This document shows, piece by piece, positions 1 to 4,607 of a stretch of 6,733 bases of DNA. The notes beneath the pieces were generated by a model. That model saw only the letters and a list, made by a program, of their open reading frames with translations, was not told where the DNA came from and made no database searches. This DNA comes from Phycisphaerae bacterium (GTDB taxonomy: Bacteria > Planctomycetota > Phycisphaerae > Phycisphaerales > SM1A02): the NCBI GenBank assembly GCA_030432455.1, contig JAUIHC010000167.1:1-6733 (forward strand), given 5' to 3'. A program made the translations under genes and the position numbers. The stretch's first letter is position 1; each line of letters opens with the position of its first letter.

Positions 1-1930
1 CGTCGTCGGCGGCGGCGAGGTCGGCGAGCATCGTCTTCCAGTTCCGGGCGATCTCGTTCCGCTTGTACGCCCCGTCCTCACCGCCCATGTGCAGCGTGAA
101 CGGGAGATTCCGCAGGCCGTCAGGCTTCGTCTCGTTGGGGTGTCCGGCCATCATCGCCGCGGCGGCGAGCCGATCGGCCATCCGCGGGGCGAGCTGGTAG
201 ACGCCGTCGCCGCCCGCGGAGTACCCCATGAAATACACCTTGTCAGGATCCACGTTCTCGAACACGATGAGATCCGCGATCAATCGGTCGTAGAACGCGT
301 CGATGTGCCCCTGATGCCAGAGATTCCAGGTGTCGGTCGGGGCCCGGGGCGCGAGATAGACGCCCTCCGCCGGCTTGTAGAGCCGCTTCTGGTTCTCCCA
401 CTGCTGATCGTTGACCGCCTTGGGCGCCCCACCGCCGCCGTGCATCGAGATATAAAGCGCTCGCCCCTCGCCTCGCGGCGGATCGCCGTAGACCGCGTAC
501 CAGAACGGCATCTCGAGATCACCCGACGCCAGCACCCGCGACTCGAACTCATCCTTCCGCTCGCGTCGCACGCGATCCGCCTCGGCCTTCACCATCGCGG
601 TGATCGCCCGCTCGACCTCGCGGGCCGAGAGCGGTGTGGCCGCGTAGTCCTGCCCCGCGATCTCGGCGAGCGTGCGCCGCTTCAGATCCCGTTGAAGTTC
701 ACGGATCGCCAGACGACCTGCCCGGGGGTTCCGAGCATCCGACATGGTTGATGACGCTGCCGGCTTCGACCCCATCGCGGTCTCCAACGACAGCAACTGT
801 TGATCGCGCTCGAGGACCTGTCCGCCCTCGACCGAGCCGCCCGGAACCTCGAATCGCACCGTGAACTCGGTGCCGAGGGGCAGCACGAACTCCAGATGAT
901 CGTTCGCGTCGAATCCGTCGTCGCGGGTTCGTCCCCGGGCGATCTCCCGATCATCGACCAGCAGCACCGCGTCCGCAGCGAGACGCTGGCCGGTCTCGAT
1001 GTCGGCGAATCTCACATACAGCCGACCCGAACCCTCGGGAATCTCGACCGGCCGGCGGGTGTAGCGATCGGTGACGTTGACGGCGCGAACCGTCCGATCC
1101 CCCGCCGCCCAGACCATCGGAAAGTGCGACGGCGAGTCGTTCCAGGTCGTCGCCCAGACCGCCCGCTGCGGGTCGTCACGGACCGCCCCGCTCGCCCGCC
1201 CCGCAAACCATCCCTGGTCGAGATTCATGCCCGACGGCTCGGCGGCCCCGGTGAACTTCCACCGGCCGTCATCCCAGACCTCGACCCAGCTGTGGTTGCC
1301 GCTGCCGTCGGACCAGAGCGGCACGCCCGCGAACCGAGCGGGCACGCCGACCGCCCGACACGCCTCGATCAGCAGGACGCTGAGACCGGTGCACGAGGCG
1401 AGCCCCGCGTCGATCGATTCGAGCCCCGACTGGTCGGCCTTCGGTCGCTTGGTCGAATACTTCACGCCCACCATCGGGAACACCTTCTGGTTGAGCAGCG
1501 CCGCCGCCTCGCCGGGCGTGGTCGCGTCGGCGACGATCGGCGCGAACCGCTCGCGGAAGTCCGCCCGCCAGTCGTCGCGGCGTTCATTGACCACCGCATA
1601 CGGCAGCACCGCATCGAGAAAGACATCGTGCGGCACCGCGTCCTTCCACGGCGCCGCGTCCATCGCCTCGAAGGCGAGTCGGCAGTTCTCGAGCAACGCG
1701 TCGGCGGAGAGCGACTGGAGGTCGCGCTCGGGCATGCGGGCGACGAGCCAGGCCATCGCATCCCGCTGCCGGGGCGGCGCGTCTGCGATCGCCCGTTCGA
1801 TCTCCGCCGCGTTCGCGCCAGCGGCGGAGATCGCTGCGTCGAGCCGGGCATCGGCGTCGACCGCCCGGACGGAGACACTTGGGAACAGGACCATCGCGGC
1901 GGCGATGACGGCGAGCACGGATCTGGGCAT
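1..1930 (-). CDS. Secreted transglutaminase-like / alpha/beta-hydrolase fusion protein (3' end beyond the window)
   Basis: One uninterrupted frame reads from an ATG at 1930-1928 to the left edge, giving 643 residues with no stop. The N-terminus (Arg3, hydrophobic core about 5-19, V-R-A before a likely cut after Ala23) looks like a Sec signal peptide. Residues about 40-240 are transglutaminase-like: Cys180 in ASCTGLS, His213 in GNHSWVEVW, and Glu231 in GAAEP where papain-fold transglutaminases usually have Asp. Residues about 300-360 look like a small beta-sandwich and about 395-475 a charged helical linker. Residues from about 480 are an alpha/beta hydrolase of the esterase/PHB-depolymerase-like type: oxyanion motif HGGGG at 497-501, nucleophile Ser571 in GYSAGG, and Asp619 in GGEDG. 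The catalytic His should lie beyond the window. The start is supported by CGGAGG nine bases upstream. The protein is probably periplasmic or surface-exposed and acts on peptide or ester bonds; the substrate is unknown. It is transcribed divergently from the gene at 2039. Confidence 0.88.
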   Translation of the reverse strand, partial: MPRSVLAVIAAAMVLFPSVSVRAVDADARLDAAISAAGANAAEIERAIADAPPRQRDAMAWLVARMPERDLQSLSADALLENCRLAFEAMDAAPWKDAVPHDVFLDAVLPYAVVNERRDDWRADFRERFAPIVADATTPGEAAALLNQKVFPMVGVKYSTKRPKADQSGLESIDAGLASCTGLSVLLIEACRAVGVPARFAGVPLWSDGSGNHSWVEVWDDGRWKFTGAAEPSGMNLDQGWFAGRASGAVRDDPQRAVWATTWNDSPSHFPMVWAAGDRTVRAVNVTDRYTRRPVEIPEGSGRLYVRFADIETGQRLAADAVLLVDDREIARGRTRDDGFDANDHLEFVLPLGTEFTVRFEVPGGSVEGGQVLERDQQLLSLETAMGSKPAASSTMSDARNPRAGRLAIRELQRDLKRRTLAEIAGQDYAATPLSAREVERAITAMVKAEADRVRRERKDEFESRVLASGDLEMPFWYAVYGDPPRGEGRALYISMHGGGGAPKAVNDQQWENQKRLYKPAEGVYLAPRAPTDTWNLWHQGHIDAFYDRLIADLIVFENVDPDKVYFMGYSAGGDGVYQLAPRMADRLAAAAMMAGHPNETKPDGLRNLPFTLHMGGEDGAYKRNEIARNWKTMLADLAAADD

Positions 1931-2038
1931 GCGGGGAAACCTCCGGCGAGAATCTAGCACACGCAACCGATTCGCCGCCGGGTCGGTACCACGCCGCCGT
2001 CGATTCATGCCAGGCCCCCTTGGATTCGGAAACCGCCC
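1931..2038. promoter_or_regulatory. Divergent intergenic region, no clear promoter
   Basis: These 108 bases separate two divergent genes and should hold both promoters. On the minus strand TAGATT (1951-1956) resembles a -10 box, but it lies only 20 bases from the ATG and has no matching -35 box at about 17 bases. On the plus strand no convincing -10/-35 pair was found, and the gene at 2039 lacks a strong Shine-Dalgarno sequence. Only the ribosome binding site at 1940-1944 is well supported. The promoter role is inferred from gene orientation. Confidence 0.35.
1940..1944 (-). promoter_or_regulatory. Ribosome binding site of the transglutaminase/hydrolase gene
   Basis: On the minus strand this reads GGAGG, nine bases before the ATG at 1930. 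It decides the start in favour of that ATG over an in-frame GTG about 30 bases upstream, which has no such site. Confidence 0.75.
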
Positions 2039-3022
2039 ATGACCACGCCCTCGCCGATCGATCGCCGCACCGCACTTGCCGGTCTGGCCGGACTCACCGG
2101 CGGCGTTGCCGTCGGCCTGCCGGGATGCGCCACCGGTCCCGAGGCGACATCCTCGGCCGCCGCCCCTCGGTCCTGGCAGAGCGGACGGAGCCCGTGGCCC
2201 CTGTGCCTCGACACCGCGACCATCCGACCGGCGTCACTGGAAGACAAGATCCGCATCGCCGCCGAGGCGGGGTACGACGCGATCGAGCCGTGGGACGGGG
2301 AGCTCCGCGACTACGAGAACGCGGGCGGCTCGCTGGAGGATCTCGGGAAGCGGATCGCCGACGCGGGATTGTTCGTCCCGAGCGTCATCGGATTGTGGAA
2401 CGCGATCCCGCCGACCCGTGAGGCGTTCGACGCCGGGCTTCCCGAGACCCGCAACCGCATGCGGATGGCCGCGGCGATCGGATCGCAGCAGATCCAGACC
2501 ATCCCGCAGCCGCAGAGGCCGTGGCAGGAGTTCGACCTCGCGTGGGCGAGCGCCCGGTATCGCGAGATCATCGAGATCGGCGTGAACGACTACGACCTCG
2601 TGCCCGCGCTCGTCTTCGTGCAGTTCCTGCCCGGGTGCGCCCGACTCGGTCAGGCCGCCGCGATCGCCCTCGACGCCGACCACCCGAAGGCCCGGATCAT
2701 CCCCGACGTCTTCCACATGCACATCGGCGACTCGGGCTTCTCGGGGCTCCGGAAGCTGCAGGGCGACTTCATCGCGATCTTCCAGTTCAACGATGCGCCC
2801 GCCTCCCCGGCGAAGGGCGACCTCAAGGACGAGCACCGCGTCTTCCCCGGCGACGGGATCCTCCCGCTCGAACAGTGCCTGCGCGACCTGCGGGACATCG
2901 GCTTCGAACGCTGTGTGTCGCTCGAGCTCTACAACCCGGAGTACTGGCAGCGCGACCTGCTCGACGTCGCGAAGGAGGGACTGGAGAAGACGCTGCGGGT
3001 GATCGAGTCGGCGCTTGGGTGA
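2039..3022 (+). CDS. Tat-exported sugar phosphate isomerase/epimerase-like TIM-barrel protein
   Basis: This complete 327-residue protein belongs to the xylose-isomerase-like TIM-barrel superfamily (AP_endonuc_2; IolE/UlaE-like sugar isomerases and epimerases). The N-terminus is a Tat signal: Arg9-Arg10 in IDRRTAL, then a hydrophobic stretch to about residue 29. LPGC ending at Cys30 could be a lipobox, although Pro at -2 is unusual. Family landmarks are AIEPW with Glu83, IPDVFH with Asp223 and His226, RVFPGDG at 267-273, and SLELYN with Glu296. Two usual metal-ligand positions look changed. The strand PALVFVQFLP (189-198) has no Glu where relatives end in Glu, and IFQFND has Gln249 where relatives have His. 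Asp223 and Glu296 remain. Family members interconvert sugars using a divalent metal; whether this one is active is open. The start is fixed by the Tat motif. The gene stands alone on its strand, and its stop lies nine bases before the inverted-repeat element. Confidence 0.9.
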   Translation: MTTPSPIDRRTALAGLAGLTGGVAVGLPGCATGPEATSSAAAPRSWQSGRSPWPLCLDTATIRPASLEDKIRIAAEAGYDAIEPWDGELRDYENAGGSLEDLGKRIADAGLFVPSVIGLWNAIPPTREAFDAGLPETRNRMRMAAAIGSQQIQTIPQPQRPWQEFDLAWASARYREIIEIGVNDYDLVPALVFVQFLPGCARLGQAAAIALDADHPKARIIPDVFHMHIGDSGFSGLRKLQGDFIAIFQFNDAPASPAKGDLKDEHRVFPGDGILPLEQCLRDLRDIGFERCVSLELYNPEYWQRDLLDVAKEGLEKTLRVIESALG

Positions 3023-3031
3023 TTTTGGTTT

Positions 3032-3237
3032 GGTTCACCACGGAGGGCACGGAGAGGCACGGAGGGCCACGGAGTTTTTTTCTTAGGGGGCATGCTTGAA
3101 CACAGCGTTGCACCGACGAAGTTGTTGCCGTTCGGGTGTCTCGACTCGTCGCCTTCCAAGCAGTCGCCGTGTTCAAGCATGCACCCAATTCCCCCTCCGT
3201 GGCCCTCCGTGAACCTCCGTGCTCTCCGTGGTCACCC
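3032..3237. repeat. Mirrored inverted-repeat element with CACGGAG arrays
   Basis: The two arms are 43 bases each (3032-3074 and 3195-3237) and match at 37 of 43 positions when one is reverse-complemented. Each carries four CACGGAG units. They start at 3039, 3048, 3058 and 3068 on the left and at 3195, 3205, 3215 and 3224 (as CTCCGTG) on the right, so the 9,10,10 spacing is mirrored exactly. Inside lies a second, perfect 14-bp inverted repeat (3090-3103 with 3169-3182) around a 65-base loop, with a run of seven T at 3075-3081. The element fills the convergent gap, ending seven bases from the neighbouring stop at 3244. From memory, CACGGAG-rich repeats recur in many environmental bacterial genomes and are often mistranslated as short ORFs, so this is probably a dispersed palindromic repeat. 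A bidirectional termination role is possible. No transposase is present. Confidence 0.85.
3090..3182. repeat. Inner 14-bp perfect stem with 65-base loop
   Basis: The bases 3090-3103 (GCATGCTTGAACAC) are the exact reverse complement of 3169-3182. The enclosed loop (3104-3168) contains a further short inverted pair, CGACGA at 3114-3119 with TCGTCG at 3146-3151. Together with the outer CACGGAG arms this gives a nested cruciform or long RNA hairpin. The loop sequence is not AT-rich and resembles no RNA family I recognise. Confidence 0.8.
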
Positions 3238-3243
3238 CGAACA

Positions 3244-4485
3244 TCACACCAACCCCACCCGGCGCAACGAGGACTCCAGTTGACTCCAGCGCTGGTCGAG
3301 GCTGCCGGTGAAGCCGATCGACATGCGGACGAGGCCCGGGGCGATGCCCGCGGCGGCGAGGGCGTCGTCGCTCATCTCGCTGGAGGTCGAGCTCGCCGAG
3401 CACGACATGAGCGTGTCGAAGTAGCCGAGACTCACCGCCATCCAGCCGAAGCCCTCGGTGTTCTGCAGATCCTCCATGAGCCGCTCCGCCCGCTCGCGGG
3501 TGCCCGCGTCGATCGTGAGCAGTCCGCCGTACCCGTACTCGGGACGGCCGATCCGACGGAAGAGCTCGTGATCGGGATGCTCGGCGAGCCCGGGATAGCC
3601 GACCTCGATGCCGAGCTCGCGAAGGCGTTCGGCGAAGATCATCGCCCGCCGCGCGTGCTCGATCATACGGATCGGCAGGTGCGGGAGACGCAGGCTGATC
3701 GAGTGCGCGACCTGCGGATCCATCGTCGGCCCGAGGATCATGAGCGGACCGGTGTGCAGGTCCATGAGCGAGCCGATGAACTCGCCGGAGCCGACCACCG
3801 CGCCCGCGATGAAGTCGCTCGCCCCGTTGACGAACTTCGTGAGCGAGTGCACCACGACATCGGCGCCGTGATCGATCGGGGTGATCGCGAGCGGCGCGAA
3901 GGTGTTGTCCACGATGAGCCTCGCGCCTCGGGCGTGAGCAACCTCGGCGAGCCGCGGCAGGTCCGCCACCCGGAGCGTGGGGTTGGTCACCGATTCGCAG
4001 TAGACGATCTTCGTGCGATCGGTCATCGCCGCGGCGACGGCGTCGGGATCGCTCGCGTCCACGAAGGTCGTCGTGACCCCGCACTTCCGCGGGAGGAACT
4101 CGGCCAGCATCGCCCACGTGCCGCCGTAGAGCGTGTCGCCCGCGACGATGTGGTCGCCCTGATCGACGAGTCCGAGGATCGCGGCGGAGATCGCCCCGAG
4201 ACCGCTGGCGGCGCAGTAGCCCGCCTCGGCCCCCTCCATCGCGGCGAGCTGGCGGCCCAGCACGAACACCGTGGGATTGAAGTGGCGCCCGTAGAGGTAG
4301 CACCCGCCCGCGTCGGGACCGAGTCTTCCCTGGAAGATCTCGGGCATCGTGCCCGCCTCCATGACCGTGAAGGTCGTCGAGGCCTCGATCGACATGTTCA
4401 CCCCGCCGTGCTCGCCGAACTCGTGACGGAGGGCGGCGAGGCGTTCGACGGGATCGCCGGGACGGTTCGGGTCGTGGTCGGTCAT
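3244..4485 (-). CDS. Trans-sulfuration family PLP-dependent enzyme (cystathionine gamma-synthase/lyase-like)
   Basis: This complete 413-residue protein belongs to the Cys/Met metabolism PLP-dependent enzyme family (fold type I). Visible landmarks are YGR at 65-67, whose Tyr and Arg bind the PLP phosphate across the dimer, SGLGAIS at 94-100, Tyr120 in DTLYGGTW, which should stack on the PLP ring, Asp193 in VDNTF, which should bind the ring nitrogen, and the Schiff-base Lys217 in HSLTKFVNG. Arg387 in VRMSIG should hold the substrate carboxylate. The Cys typical of methionine gamma-lyase after the Tyr-Gly pair is Gly122 here, which argues against that activity. A Ser-rich segment, SCSASSTSSE (361-370), marks a subfamily usually annotated only as 'cystathionine gamma-synthase family'. 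The expected role is C-S bond chemistry on homoserine esters, cystathionine or related amino acids in the cytoplasm; the exact reaction cannot be read from sequence. The start at 4485 has GGAG ten bases upstream, and homology begins at once. Confidence 0.92.
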   Translation of the reverse strand: MTDHDPNRPGDPVERLAALRHEFGEHGGVNMSIEASTTFTVMEAGTMPEIFQGRLGPDAGGCYLYGRHFNPTVFVLGRQLAAMEGAEAGYCAASGLGAISAAILGLVDQGDHIVAGDTLYGGTWAMLAEFLPRKCGVTTTFVDASDPDAVAAAMTDRTKIVYCESVTNPTLRVADLPRLAEVAHARGARLIVDNTFAPLAITPIDHGADVVVHSLTKFVNGASDFIAGAVVGSGEFIGSLMDLHTGPLMILGPTMDPQVAHSISLRLPHLPIRMIEHARRAMIFAERLRELGIEVGYPGLAEHPDHELFRRIGRPEYGYGGLLTIDAGTRERAERLMEDLQNTEGFGWMAVSLGYFDTLMSCSASSTSSEMSDDALAAAGIAPGLVRMSIGFTGSLDQRWSQLESSLRRVGLV

Positions 4486-4495
4486 CGGACGTCGG

Positions 4496-4499
4496 CTCC
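4496..4499 (-). promoter_or_regulatory. Ribosome binding site of the trans-sulfuration enzyme gene
   Basis: On the minus strand this reads GGAG, ten bases before the ATG at 4485. It supports that start over the in-frame extension upstream to 4800, which would run through the hairpin and into the coding end of the neighbouring gene. Confidence 0.65.
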
Positions 4500-4541
4500 G
4501 GAAGTGGTCGGTGAAGCGTAGCGAGGCGGCCCCCCACGCGA

Positions 4542-4569
4542 ACGGCCGGCCCCCGAAGGAGCCGGCCGT
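4542..4569 (-). terminator. GC-rich hairpin, probable terminator of the dockerin-type gene
   Basis: ACGGCCGGC (4542-4550) is the perfect reverse complement of GCCGGCCGT (4561-4569), a 9-bp stem around a 10-base loop. It lies 38 bases past the stop of the gene ending at 4608 and about 56 bases before the next start on the same strand. No T-run follows on either strand, so it is not a textbook intrinsic terminator. It could instead block exonucleases at the mRNA 3' end. Its presence suggests the two minus-strand genes are not one simple operon. Confidence 0.5.
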
Positions 4570-4607
4570 CCGACGATCATGGTGTCGGGTGGACCGACGA
4601 CTCGAAC

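Noticed and set aside
1951..1956. TAGATT as a -10 promoter box for the leftmost gene
   Set aside because: It is only 20 bases from the start codon, leaving almost no leader for the ribosome binding site, and no -35 box lies at the right distance.
800..1957. Plus-strand open frames of 385 and 323 codons
   Set aside because: They are antisense shadows of the transglutaminase/hydrolase gene, whose minus-strand frame is continuous and has both catalytic motif sets.
3039..3074. CACGGAG array as a possible CRISPR
   Set aside because: Units are 7 bases at 9-10 base spacing, far too short for repeats and spacers, and no cas gene is present.
2929..3180. Minus-strand ORFs of 83 and 121 codons over the same element
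   Set aside because: They run from the repeat into the antisense of the TIM-barrel gene and have no ribosome binding site or recognisable protein features.
3092..3283. Short plus-strand ORF of 63 codons across the repeat element
   Set aside because: It is a translation of the inverted repeat (the CTCCGTG units give a repeating LRALRG-like text) and overlaps the neighbouring gene's 3' end. Such ORFs are a known artefact of this repeat type.
3136..4521. Long plus-strand open frame of 461 codons
   Set aside because: It is the antisense shadow of the trans-sulfuration enzyme, whose minus-strand frame has intact PLP motifs. Arg- and His-rich composition is typical of a GC-rich shadow.
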